In this document: positions 25,828-33,793 of the stretch, in pieces | Layout of the letters: each line of letters starts with the position of its first letter | Numbering within the stretch: the stretch's first letter is position 1 | Origin: Bdellovibrio reynosensis | GTDB lineage: Bacteria; Bdellovibrionota; Bdellovibrionia; Bdellovibrionales; Bdellovibrionaceae | Reading direction: 5' to 3' | DNA: 64,000 bases | Assembly: GCF_022814725.1 (NCBI RefSeq) | Contig: NZ_CP093442.1 | Coordinates: 2,914,001 to 2,978,000, forward strand | Notes under the pieces: model-generated | Databases searched by the model: none | The model's input: the letters and a program-made list of their open reading frames with translations, nothing else | Told to the model about the DNA's origin: nothing | Position numbers and translations under genes: made by a program

Positions 25828-26883
25828 ATGGCGCAAAAAATTCGAGTTTTGATAGTGGATGACTCAGCGGTTATCCGTAAAATGCTAGAAAAGATTTGCA
25901 GTTCATCCCCAGATATTGAAGTGGTGGGAACTGCTTCTGATCCCTATATCGCTAGGGATAAATTAATCGCATTAAAACCTGATGTGATGACCTTGGACGT
26001 AGAAATGCCACGCATGGACGGAATTAGCTTCTTAGAAAAAGTCATGCAGCATTTTCCTACTCGCACGATTATTTTTTCTAGTTTAGCGAAGACAGGGTCT
26101 GAAACTTATTTTAGAGCGTTAGAGGCCGGTGCGATTGAGATCCTAGAAAAACCTTCTTTGGATGTCAGTCAGACTTTACAGTCTTTATCGCAGACTATTG
26201 TTGATAAAATCAAAGCGGTGGCGAAAGCCCGTTTGCAGTCAACAAAACCTGTTTCAACCGTGGCTAAACCTGCCCAGACTTCAACTTCTTTGGCGCGAAC
26301 GACCCATCAATTGATTGCGGTTGCTTCGTCAACAGGTGGAACTCAAGCATTGAAAGTGTTCTTAAGTGGAATGCCTGCGGATATCCCAGGAACTTTGATT
26401 GTGCAGCACATGCCGCCAGGCTTTACGAAGTCTTTTGCGGATAACTTAAACGCTATGTTTCCGTTTGAAGTCAAAGAAGCTGAAGAAGGTGACCAAGTTG
26501 TTCCTGGCCGGGTGCTTATCGCGCCGGGGAACTATCATATGGAAATCGTGCGCAGTGGAGCTTTCTATCACGTGAAACTTCATCAAGGCCCGGCACTTCA
26601 CAGTGTCAGACCTGCTGCTGATTACTTAATGAAATCCGTTGCTAAATACGTAGGTAAAAATGCTTTAGGGGTTGTTTTAACCGGTATGGGTAAAGACGGT
26701 GCAGAGGGTTTACTTGAGATGCAAAAAGCAGGTGCATACACAGTCGTACAAAGTGAAGAAACTTGTGTCGTCTATGGTATGCCCGGCGCTGCCGTGGCCC
26801 TAGGTGCGGCTGATAAAATTTTGCCGCTAGATAAAATTGCTGGTGATCTTTTAGAGTGCGTTCGTCAAAGGAATGCCGCTTAA
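25828..26883 (+). CDS. cheB: Chemotaxis glutamate methylesterase/deamidase
   Basis: The 351-residue protein has an N-terminal receiver (VDDSAVIRKML, acceptor Asp57 in TLDVEMPRMDG) and a C-terminal methylesterase domain with catalytic Ser in VASSTGGTQAL, His in VQHMPPGF and Asp in LTGMGKDGAEG. It removes methyl groups from receptors after phosphorylation by CheA. ATG at 25828 follows AAGGTGG; an earlier GTG at 25819 lies inside that site. It is the last gene of the cheA-cheR-cheB operon, 10 bases after cheR. Confidence 0.96.
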   Translation: MAQKIRVLIVDDSAVIRKMLEKICSSSPDIEVVGTASDPYIARDKLIALKPDVMTLDVEMPRMDGISFLEKVMQHFPTRTIIFSSLAKTGSETYFRALEAGAIEILEKPSLDVSQTLQSLSQTIVDKIKAVAKARLQSTKPVSTVAKPAQTSTSLARTTHQLIAVASSTGGTQALKVFLSGMPADIPGTLIVQHMPPGFTKSFADNLNAMFPFEVKEAEEGDQVVPGRVLIAPGNYHMEIVRSGAFYHVKLHQGPALHSVRPAADYLMKSVAKYVGKNALGVVLTGMGKDGAEGLLEMQKAGAYTVVQSEETCVVYGMPGAAVALGAADKILPLDKIAGDLLECVRQRNAA

Positions 26884-26895
26884 TTTCGTTCTAAT

Positions 26896-26916
26896 CCCCT
26901 TTTAGACAAAAAGGGG
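26896..26916. terminator. Hairpin after cheB
   Basis: CCCCTTTT (26896-26903) pairs with AAAAGGGG (26909-26916) around AGACA. It lies 12 bases after cheB. No T-tract follows on the plus strand, so it is a weak or non-canonical terminator, possibly a 3' stability element. Confidence 0.5.
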
Positions 26917-26960
26917 CCAAATCTGTCTATGAATACAGTAGAGAATAAGTTTTAACTGCT

Positions 26961-26994
26961 ATAGAAACCTTGCCTATCAAAGCGAGGTTTCTAT
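26961..26994 (+). promoter_or_regulatory. 13-bp hairpin that encloses ribosome site and start codon of the 26993 protease
   Basis: ATAGAAACCTTGC (26961-26973) pairs with GCGAGGTTTCTAT (26982-26994), one G-U pair, loop CTATCAAA. The right arm holds the GAGG ribosome-binding site and the first two bases of the ATG at 26993. Such a stem should block initiation until melted or displaced. Confidence 0.7.
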
Positions 26995-27784
26995 GAAAAA
27001 ATTAGTTCTTATAGCTGCATTATTTTTAACGGCTTGTAGCCCGCAAAATTCCAAAGATTTAGAAGTTGACACTGAAAGCACCGGTATAGTTGGTGGCGAG
27101 CAGGTTGAAAGCGCATCTGCTGTGGGTCGAAGCACGGTCGGTCTTTATGATTCTAAAATTGGTTATATCTGTTCTGGAACTTTGATTGCTAAAAATTTGA
27201 TTCTAACAGCAGGTCACTGTGTTGATCCGAAGTCTCAAAATTTAGTGGCAATCTTTGCCCCTGAAATGAAAAAAGCAAAAAAAGAACACATCCGCAAAGT
27301 GACGAAGTGGATTGTTCATCCAAATTATTCCACCGAAATCGTAGAGCGTGATATGGCCGACATCGCCATTGTTAAAATTGAAGGTGAAGCACCAGTAGGA
27401 TTCCAAGTGGCTCCGTTATTGTTTGGTTCTCAATTAATTCAAAATGATGTGCGTACGATTGTTGCGGGTTACGGCCTTAATTGGACAATTGGTTTAAAGC
27501 GCGGTGCAGGGACGTTACGTACTACGACTTTAACAATTGATAAGGCTTATTATTCGCAAACAGAAGCGTTGTTAGGTCAGTCACTTCGTCGGGGTATATG
27601 CAGTGGTGATTCAGGCGGACCTGCTTATGTAAGTATAAATGGTCAATTGCACGTATGGGGTGTGGCAAGCCGTGGTGACTCGTTACCAGGTTTCTTAACT
27701 CCGAAATGCATGCTGTTTTCAGTATTCACTCGTGTCGATGCTTACCAAACTTGGATTGAACAATCTATTACTGACCTAAACTAA
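26993..27784 (+). CDS. Lipoprotein serine protease of the S1 family
   Basis: A 263-residue protein with signal MKKLVLIAALFLTAC (lipid Cys15), a propeptide of about 20 residues, and STGIVGGEQV at the mature N-terminus. The triad is complete: LTAGHCVD, ADIAIVKI, GICSGDSGGP. Position 189 by chymotrypsin numbering is Gly, as in the two proteases at 9815 and 10759, and the residue before IVGG is Gly. The start ATG is firm (GAGG five bases before) but sits in a long hairpin. The gene is followed 66 bases later by a prolyl oligopeptidase gene with the same kind of start-site hairpin, so the two may be regulated alike. Confidence 0.92.
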   Translation: MKKLVLIAALFLTACSPQNSKDLEVDTESTGIVGGEQVESASAVGRSTVGLYDSKIGYICSGTLIAKNLILTAGHCVDPKSQNLVAIFAPEMKKAKKEHIRKVTKWIVHPNYSTEIVERDMADIAIVKIEGEAPVGFQVAPLLFGSQLIQNDVRTIVAGYGLNWTIGLKRGAGTLRTTTLTIDKAYYSQTEALLGQSLRRGICSGDSGGPAYVSINGQLHVWGVASRGDSLPGFLTPKCMLFSVFTRVDAYQTWIEQSITDLN

Positions 27785-27815
27785 TTCGCATAGACAGATT
27801 TTAAAAACAATGGCG

Positions 27816-27852
27816 ATAATAGACTTCTTGGAAACTTTAAGGAGTCTATTAT
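27816..27852 (+). promoter_or_regulatory. 14-bp hairpin that encloses ribosome site and start codon of the 27851 oligopeptidase
   Basis: ATAATAGACTTCTT (27816-27829) pairs with AAGGAGTCTATTAT (27839-27852), with one T-G pair and loop GGAAACTTT. The right arm contains the whole AAGGAG site and two bases of the ATG at 27851. The sequence differs from the hairpin at 26961, so the shared feature is the architecture. Confidence 0.7.
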
Positions 27853-29980
27853 GCCACTTCCACGCTGGTCCTTATTCTTTTTGCCCCTTTTATTTGGCGC
27901 TTGCAAAACTAAACCAGTTCAAGAACACCATGCAGATTCTGATCCGTATCTTTATCTAGAAGAAGTTGAAGGCGAAAAGGCCTTAAACTTTGCGCGAAAA
28001 GAAAATCAAAAATCTTTTGATCATTTTAAATCCTTACCGCAGTTCCCTGTCATCGAATCAGAAGTGCGTAAAATCATCTTAGCAAAAGATCGCGTGCCGG
28101 GAGTATCGCTTAAAAAAGGCGAGCTGTTCAATTTCTGGCAAGATGAAAAACATGTGCGCGGGGTCTGGCGCAAAACCTCGATCGCCAATTACAAAACGGC
28201 GGATCCCCAATGGGACGTGATCTTAGATTTAGATGAACTTGCTAAAAAAGAAAATGAAAACTGGGTGTGGAAAGGGGCTTACACCTTACCGCCGAAGCAC
28301 GAAAAGGCTATCGTCTATTTATCACGAGGTGGAAAAGACGCCACCGTCGTGCGAGAGTTTGATTTAGTAAAAAAAGAATTCGTGGCGGATGGCTTTTACT
28401 TAAAAGAAGCTAAGAACAATATTTCTTGGAAAGATGAAAATACGGTCCTGGTAGGTACGAATTTTGGTAAGGATTCTTTAACAGATTCCGGTTACCCACG
28501 AATCACCAAAGTTTGGAAGCGCGGCACCCCTTTAGAACAAGCAGAAATAGCATTCGAAGCAGAACAAACAGATATGTCAGCCTATAGCTATACGATTTTT
28601 AATCCTGAAGGAAAATATGTCATCCACACCCGACGTATTGCTTTTTATGAAAGCCAAGATTGGTATGAAGATGATTCGGGTAAAGAAATTTTATTGCCGA
28701 TGCCCGATGATGCGGAATTTAATGGTGTCTTTAAAGCCCACTTCTTATTTATTCTTCGCTCTGATTTAAAAGGTTTTAAAAAGGGCAGCCTTGTGGCGTT
28801 GCCATTAAAAAATATCAACGACGGCGAAAAGGCTGTTGATTCCTTGCAATTGATCTTTGCGCCAACAGATAAAAAATTTATTAATTATGTCAGCACGTCT
28901 AAGAACTATTTATTCATTCAAGCATTAGATAACGTGCTAGCAAAGTTTATTAAGGTTGAATTTAAAGAACCAAATGTGTGGACCCAAACTCCGGTTTCAC
29001 TGGGGGCCGCTGAAGGCATGGCCCACATTACTTCGACTGAAGATGAACATGACACTTATCTTGCGCAGTATGTGGACTTCTTTACACCACCGTCCATTTA
29101 CATAGGTGATGCTGGTGATAGCAAAAACCAATTTGAAAAAATCAAACAAGCGCCGGAACGATTTAATGCTGCAGGTTTAAAAACAGAGCGTTTTGAGGCG
29201 ATCAGTGCTGATGGAACTAAGATTCCTTATTTCGTCGTTGGTAAAAAAGACCTTAAGATGAACGGCAAAAATCCAACCTTGCTTTACGGTTACGGTGGTT
29301 TTGAAGTGGCGATGCAACCTACTTATTTAAGCGTAATCGGTAAAGCTTGGTTAGAACGTGGCGGAGTTTATGTTTTAGCAAATCTGCGCGGCGGAGGTGA
29401 GTTTGGACCAGACTGGCATCAATCGGTATTAAAAGAAAATCGTTATAAGGTTTATCAAGATTTTATTGCGATCGCTGAAGATCTTATTCAAAAACAGATT
29501 ACTTCGCCACAGCACCTAGGAATTAAAGGTGGATCTAACGGTGGTTTGCTGGTTGGTGCTACGTTCACGTTAAGACCTGAATTATTTAAGGCGGTCTTAT
29601 GCCAAGTTCCATTATTAGATATGATCCGTTACCACAAGCTTTTAGCTGGGGCGAGCTGGATGGCTGAATATGGAAGTCCTGATGATCCAAAAATGCGCGA
29701 AGCTATTTTAAAATACTCGCCTTATCAACGAGTAAAAAAAGACACCGTTTACCCGGAAGTATTTTTTATGACGAGCACCAAGGATGACCGCGTTCATCCA
29801 GGCCATGCCCGAAAGATGGTGGCTAAGATGAAAGATCAGGGACACAATATTTACTATTATGAAAACATCGAAGGCGGACACGCTGGCAGCGCGAACTTAG
29901 AACAAAGTATTCTTTGGACAAGTCTCGAGTTCACGTATCTGTGGGATAAACTTGGATACTTTAAGTCAAAGGTCCAGTAG
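27851..29980 (+). CDS. Prolyl oligopeptidase-family lipoprotein (S9A)
   Basis: The 709-residue protein has a lipoprotein signal ending LLFGAC (lipid Cys18), then the S9A layout: N-terminal segment with DPYLYLEEVEGEKAL (the usual start of the family), a seven-bladed propeller of about 330 residues, and a C-terminal hydrolase domain. Catalytic residues are Ser in GIKGGSNGGLLVG, Asp in STKDDRVHPGHA and His in IEGGHAGS. The LRGGGEFGPDWH and YGSPDDP blocks are also typical. Most S9A enzymes are cytoplasmic or periplasmic; a lipid anchor would hold this one in the envelope, fitting digestion of peptides from prey. The ribosome site AAGGAG is inside a strong hairpin. Confidence 0.93.
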   Translation: MPLPRWSLFFLPLLFGACKTKPVQEHHADSDPYLYLEEVEGEKALNFARKENQKSFDHFKSLPQFPVIESEVRKIILAKDRVPGVSLKKGELFNFWQDEKHVRGVWRKTSIANYKTADPQWDVILDLDELAKKENENWVWKGAYTLPPKHEKAIVYLSRGGKDATVVREFDLVKKEFVADGFYLKEAKNNISWKDENTVLVGTNFGKDSLTDSGYPRITKVWKRGTPLEQAEIAFEAEQTDMSAYSYTIFNPEGKYVIHTRRIAFYESQDWYEDDSGKEILLPMPDDAEFNGVFKAHFLFILRSDLKGFKKGSLVALPLKNINDGEKAVDSLQLIFAPTDKKFINYVSTSKNYLFIQALDNVLAKFIKVEFKEPNVWTQTPVSLGAAEGMAHITSTEDEHDTYLAQYVDFFTPPSIYIGDAGDSKNQFEKIKQAPERFNAAGLKTERFEAISADGTKIPYFVVGKKDLKMNGKNPTLLYGYGGFEVAMQPTYLSVIGKAWLERGGVYVLANLRGGGEFGPDWHQSVLKENRYKVYQDFIAIAEDLIQKQITSPQHLGIKGGSNGGLLVGATFTLRPELFKAVLCQVPLLDMIRYHKLLAGASWMAEYGSPDDPKMREAILKYSPYQRVKKDTVYPEVFFMTSTKDDRVHPGHARKMVAKMKDQGHNIYYYENIEGGHAGSANLEQSILWTSLEFTYLWDKLGYFKSKVQ

Positions 29981-30034
29981 AAGCGTGTTTAAGAAATGCC
30001 GAAAAGAATTTACTTAACTCTGGGATGCATTCAT

Positions 30035-30724
30035 ATGAAAAAACTGATTTTTGCAGCTTCAATTTTAGTAACACATTTCGCTTTCGCTGGGGAATTGATT
30101 CAAGGCGGATCAAAGAAGCTTTCTTTGACTAATGATGAACTTAAAGGCGCGCAAAAAATCCTAGAAGCTCGCTGCAACGACATGAACGTGGTGAATCGTT
30201 TAAGCATGGGCGCAAAAGAATGCATCGCCAAAGTGTCAGCAGATCATTATAGCAAGGTTGCCGCACAAAATTGCTCTGCAGGTTCTGATTTTTTCTTTTT
30301 TGAATGCCTAGCTGCTTCTAAGGGTCTTGATATCCCGCAAGAGGTTTATGATTTTTGTAAGCCCATGAAAGATGGCGATAAGAAATGGTCACCCAAAGCA
30401 AATTGTTTAAATCATTTAGCGACGACGAATTTTAAGTACAATAAAAAGTCATTAAGCGATTGCTACAAATATATAAATCTATCAGAAAACAACATCGCCT
30501 TCTGCCAAAACATTCTGCGCGACCGTGATGTATCAGATAAATTTGTGACGGACTGCCTAATTAAAAACGGCAACATAAGTTCAAGTAATGTGACGGAAAA
30601 GACTTTGAATTGCATGGCTAAAGAGGCTGAATCAGCGAAATCCATCGCGTGCGCTCCGTCTTCAACGGCGGCTTCGGAAATTCGTGCTAGCAATGGTCCG
30701 AACTCTCGCACGGGTGTTCGCTAA
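30035..30724 (+). CDS. Cysteine-rich periplasmic protein, unknown function
   Basis: The 229-residue product has a good Sec signal peptide (MKKLIFAASILVTHFAFAG, cut after AFA). The mature part holds about a dozen cysteines spaced roughly every 15-20 residues within helical stretches, suggesting several disulfides in the periplasm. I recognise no family. An upstream in-frame ATG at 29996 would add 13 residues before the signal peptide; 30035 is preferred for the signal but its ribosome site is weak. It directly abuts the convergent receiver-cNMP gene with no bases between the stops. Confidence 0.75.
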   Translation: MKKLIFAASILVTHFAFAGELIQGGSKKLSLTNDELKGAQKILEARCNDMNVVNRLSMGAKECIAKVSADHYSKVAAQNCSAGSDFFFFECLAASKGLDIPQEVYDFCKPMKDGDKKWSPKANCLNHLATTNFKYNKKSLSDCYKYINLSENNIAFCQNILRDRDVSDKFVTDCLIKNGNISSSNVTEKTLNCMAKEAESAKSIACAPSSTAASEIRASNGPNSRTGVR

Positions 30725-31486
30725 TTATCCCGTCAGTGCTTTATTGGCTTTGCGCAGGCGGGTTGAAAGTGTCTTCACCAATGCTTTCGCCCACGACGGT
30801 CGCGCAAAGATTACGTTATCAATCGCACTATTTGGAATTGCAATAAGCTCAACATCACTTACAGCTTCTACTGTTGCTGACCTAAGCTCGTGATTAAAGT
30901 GACCCATCTCGCCGACGAATTCACCGGCTTTGATTTCACCTAAGATAATTTTTTGGCCGTCGTGGTCGTAACAGAAAGCTCTTAAAGAGCCGTTTTTGAC
31001 GATATAGGCTTCTTCCGATTTTTCGCCCTCTTTAAATAAGATATCGCCTGGCTTAAGCTGTTTGATTTCGTAATTTTCTTGTGGCGACTTTTCTTCTTTT
31101 TTTGGAGAGATAATTTTATTTAGGCATTCGATCAAAGCGTGTTCACGGTCAGGCTCAGTTAAGAATTGTACTTGGCCCGAATTCACTTCGTTAGCGAACA
31201 CTTCGTGATCAGCGATATAGGACATAATAATAAGACTGATATCGCTATTGTTTTTGTCTTTAATGATTCTGGATACGACATCAAGCCCAGAGCCTTTTGG
31301 CAAATACTCATCCACCAAGATAGCCTTGGGATGAACGTTAGCTAGTTTGTATTTGATTTCAAACCACTCAGCAGCACAGAAGACTGAAGAATTTGGTACG
31401 TGACGGTTAATAATATCCGTGCATTTTTGAATGCGCGTTTTATCGCCGCTAATAATTAAGAAGTTACACTTTTTTTCCTGTCCCAT
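30725..31486 (-). CDS. Receiver plus cyclic-nucleotide-binding domain protein
   Basis: A 253-residue cytoplasmic protein. Residues 1-125 form a receiver-like domain with a candidate acceptor Asp59 in AILVDEYLPKGSG, although the usual N-terminal acidic pair is replaced (ISGDKTR) and the Lys motif is weak, so phosphorylation is uncertain. Residues about 140-240 form a cNMP-binding beta-barrel: LKPGDILFKEGEKSEEAYIV, GEIKAGEFVGEMGHF and RSATVEAVSDVELIAI. The phosphate-binding cassette keeps Glu and Arg positions (GEMG...LRSAT), so nucleotide binding is plausible. There is no DNA-binding domain, so it should act by protein contact. GGAAGG lies eight bases before the ATG. Confidence 0.88.
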   Translation of the reverse strand: MGQEKKCNFLIISGDKTRIQKCTDIINRHVPNSSVFCAAEWFEIKYKLANVHPKAILVDEYLPKGSGLDVVSRIIKDKNNSDISLIIMSYIADHEVFANEVNSGQVQFLTEPDREHALIECLNKIISPKKEEKSPQENYEIKQLKPGDILFKEGEKSEEAYIVKNGSLRAFCYDHDGQKIILGEIKAGEFVGEMGHFNHELRSATVEAVSDVELIAIPNSAIDNVIFARPSWAKALVKTLSTRLRKANKALTG

Positions 31487-31629
31487 CGCTAAAACCTTCC
31501 CTAATTAAACCGGACGACCCGGTCAATGGTGAGACACTCCTATTATCGTATCTTCGTATGACGACAGCAAGTCGGCAGCCTCAAATCGAAACTGCGCGTA
31601 TCACCTTGGGAATATGCCTAAAATTTAAA

Positions 31630-32829
31630 CTAGTGGTGGGACTCTTCAGCAGATCTAAGTTGGGGCATGCGACTGTACTTTTCAGCTTGCTGAATCCAGT
31701 ACTGCATTTGCGTTCCTGATAAAGAATAATCTAAGTGAGCTAGTTTTAATGCCAAACCGAAAGCTTCGTTTTGCACGAAAGCCATCTGACGGCGTTCACC
31801 TTTGCGCGCATAACTTTCAATGCGGTGAAGTCCTTGCATGATATGCAGGGCTTTAAAGAACACGGCGGCTTCTTGTTTGAAGATACCGATTTCTTCGCGC
31901 ATGAAATACGCAAGTTTTGGATCGTTTGTTAACTCGTCATGATTCCAAGGTTCTTCACCATATTGCGCTTTCATGAAAGCGATCATGAATCCCGCAAAAA
32001 GCTCTGTCGGATTGCTCTTATCAAGGCCTGAAGAATCAATTCTTGCTAAATGAATTTCAAAAGTTTCCATTTTAACTGGATCAGTAAAAATAGAATAAAC
32101 TCCTGGTAGGATTTGCTCCATGATGTGCAAATCAAAAAGTTCCATGAAGGCTAAATGTGGTTCTTTCAAACGCAAGAACTTAAGCCATTCTTCACGACGG
32201 CGCGGAAGTACTGATTTTTTTAGTTCAGCACTGCACTCAGCAATTGCTGCGCGCATGGTAGTCTCAATTGAAAAATGCAATTTGTGCGACAAACGAATGG
32301 CGCGAAGAATGCGGATTGGGTCTTCGATCAAACGCTCTTTTGGATCGCCGATCATACGAAGCACGCGATCTTGAACGTCTTGAATACCACCGCAGTGGTC
32401 GATCAGCTTATGTTCACCTGGATCATAGAAGATTGCGTTGCAAGTAAAGTCACGGCGTTGGGCATCTTCTTCCGAAGTACCAAAATAGTTATCGCCCTCA
32501 ACCGAATCATCGCCCATTTCATCAGCCTCTTTTGGCGTGATGTTGCGACGGAAAGTTGCGACTTCGAACTGTTGGTCACCACGTTTTACTAAAACCAGTT
32601 TAAAACGGCGACCAATGACATAAGCATTCTGAACTTTTTTGCGAACTTGGTTTGGTAAAGCACTGGTCGCGATATCGAAATCTTTTGGATGAATGCCTAC
32701 AAGCAAATCGCGCACGCAACCGCCCACTAAATAAGTTTCAAATCCTGCGTCTTGCAGGCTGCGAACTATTCGTAATGCATAGGAATCAATCCAGTCCTCA
32801 TGGAGGTGGGGCTTTTGCTGCGTACTCAT
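31630..32829 (-). CDS. pcnB: Poly(A) polymerase
   Basis: The 399-residue nucleotidyltransferase belongs to the class II tRNA CCA/poly(A) polymerase fold. It has the catalytic GGCVRDLLVGIHPKDFDIAT motif (D-x-D in KDFDIA) and the VIGRRFKLVLV block, which resembles the poly(A)-polymerase signature (GRRF.L..V) more than tRNA nucleotidyltransferase. Further blocks: EVATFRRN, RRDFTCNAIFYDP, DPIRILRAIRLSHKL. It adds 3' A tails to mark RNA for decay. ATG at 32829 is chosen; the open frame extends to 33027 but would overlap the divergent hydrolase gene. It lacks the long basic tail of the E. coli enzyme. Confidence 0.85.
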   Translation of the reverse strand: MSTQQKPHLHEDWIDSYALRIVRSLQDAGFETYLVGGCVRDLLVGIHPKDFDIATSALPNQVRKKVQNAYVIGRRFKLVLVKRGDQQFEVATFRRNITPKEADEMGDDSVEGDNYFGTSEEDAQRRDFTCNAIFYDPGEHKLIDHCGGIQDVQDRVLRMIGDPKERLIEDPIRILRAIRLSHKLHFSIETTMRAAIAECSAELKKSVLPRRREEWLKFLRLKEPHLAFMELFDLHIMEQILPGVYSIFTDPVKMETFEIHLARIDSSGLDKSNPTELFAGFMIAFMKAQYGEEPWNHDELTNDPKLAYFMREEIGIFKQEAAVFFKALHIMQGLHRIESYARKGERRQMAFVQNEAFGLALKLAHLDYSLSGTQMQYWIQQAEKYSRMPQLRSAEESHH

Positions 32830-32903
32830 CGGGGTGAATCTATACCCCTTCGCATCAAAATTCAAACCGGAAAACAGGTTTACACTACCGCTTTGGCGGA
32901 GTA

Positions 32904-33728
32904 ATGAAACCCATGGCTTATTTAGATAATTTCTATCATCAGTTTTATGGACCTGAAACGGGTCGAAAATGGGTGTTTTTGCACGGTTTGATGGGTTATG
33001 GCCAAAACTGGCGCAAGATTGTCGCAAGTCTTGAGTCCACCGAACGAGTTTTGACCTACGATCAACGTGGTCATGGTCGCTCTTTTCAGCCTGAATTCGG
33101 TTACTCGCCTGAAGATTATGCCAACGATCTGGCCAAAATCTTAGAAGAGCTTGGCTGGGACAAAATCATTCTGGTTGGGCATTCTATGGGCGGTCGCAAT
33201 GTTTTAAATTTTGCCACTCGCTTCCCTGAAAAAGTCGAAAAACTTGTGATTGAAGACATTGGCCCAGAAGGGAACCCTTTGGCCCACGAGTATTATGAAT
33301 ACTTGCTGAACTTGGTGCCCACTCCTTTTGTGACCCGCGAAGAGGCGCGCCGCTTCTTTTTTGAAGATTTTATTAAAACCGCAAAAACCAGAGAAAATGT
33401 CACGGTTATGGCGAACTATTTTTACGCCAACATGGCGGAAAAAGTGGATGGCACCATTGATTGGCGTTTTTCTAAAAAAGGCATCATCGATTCTGTTCGC
33501 TATGGGCGTTCAGATGATCGCTGGCATGAAGTTGACGCTTTGAAAGTGCCGACTTTACTGGTTCGTGGCGAGAACTCTAAGGAGCTCAGCCCTGAAAATT
33601 ACGAGAAAATGCTGGCCAGCAACTCGATGATTAAGGGCGTCGTAATCCCTAATGCGGGCCATTGGGTCCACTCAGATCAAGCTCAGCCTTTTATCGAGGC
33701 TTTGAAATTGTTTGTGGGTGGCTTTTAA
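32904..33728 (+). CDS. Alpha/beta hydrolase
   Basis: A 274-residue hydrolase with oxyanion loop VFLHGLMGYGQNW, YDQRGHGRS, nucleophile elbow LVGHSMGGRN, acid in LLVRGENSKEL (Glu/Asn region; the acid is probably Glu) and His in NAGHWVHSDQ. The pattern resembles YbfF/ABHD11-type esterases. The substrate cannot be named. Two starts are possible, ATG 32904 or ATG 32913 (MAYLDNFYHQ); GGAG lies close to the first and 11 bases before the second. It is divergent from pcnB, 74 bases away, with a small CCGC/GCGG hairpin over the site. Confidence 0.85.
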   Translation: MKPMAYLDNFYHQFYGPETGRKWVFLHGLMGYGQNWRKIVASLESTERVLTYDQRGHGRSFQPEFGYSPEDYANDLAKILEELGWDKIILVGHSMGGRNVLNFATRFPEKVEKLVIEDIGPEGNPLAHEYYEYLLNLVPTPFVTREEARRFFFEDFIKTAKTRENVTVMANYFYANMAEKVDGTIDWRFSKKGIIDSVRYGRSDDRWHEVDALKVPTLLVRGENSKELSPENYEKMLASNSMIKGVVIPNAGHWVHSDQAQPFIEALKLFVGGF

Positions 33729-33747
33729 GCACTTTTTTTGACTTTTC

Positions 33748-33772
33748 GCTCCCTGATCAGTAGTTTGGGAGC
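33748..33772 (+). promoter_or_regulatory. Hairpin in the leader of the DEAD-box helicase gene
   Basis: GCTCCC (33748-33753) pairs with GGGAGC (33767-33772) around a 13-base loop that contains the palindrome TGATCA. It follows a T-run at 33734-33740 and ends 21 bases before the TTG start. It may be a leader structure of the helicase mRNA or a 3' hairpin of the hydrolase gene; no T-tract follows. Confidence 0.4.
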
Positions 33773-33793
33773 TTCAGACCGGAGTAGTTAAAG

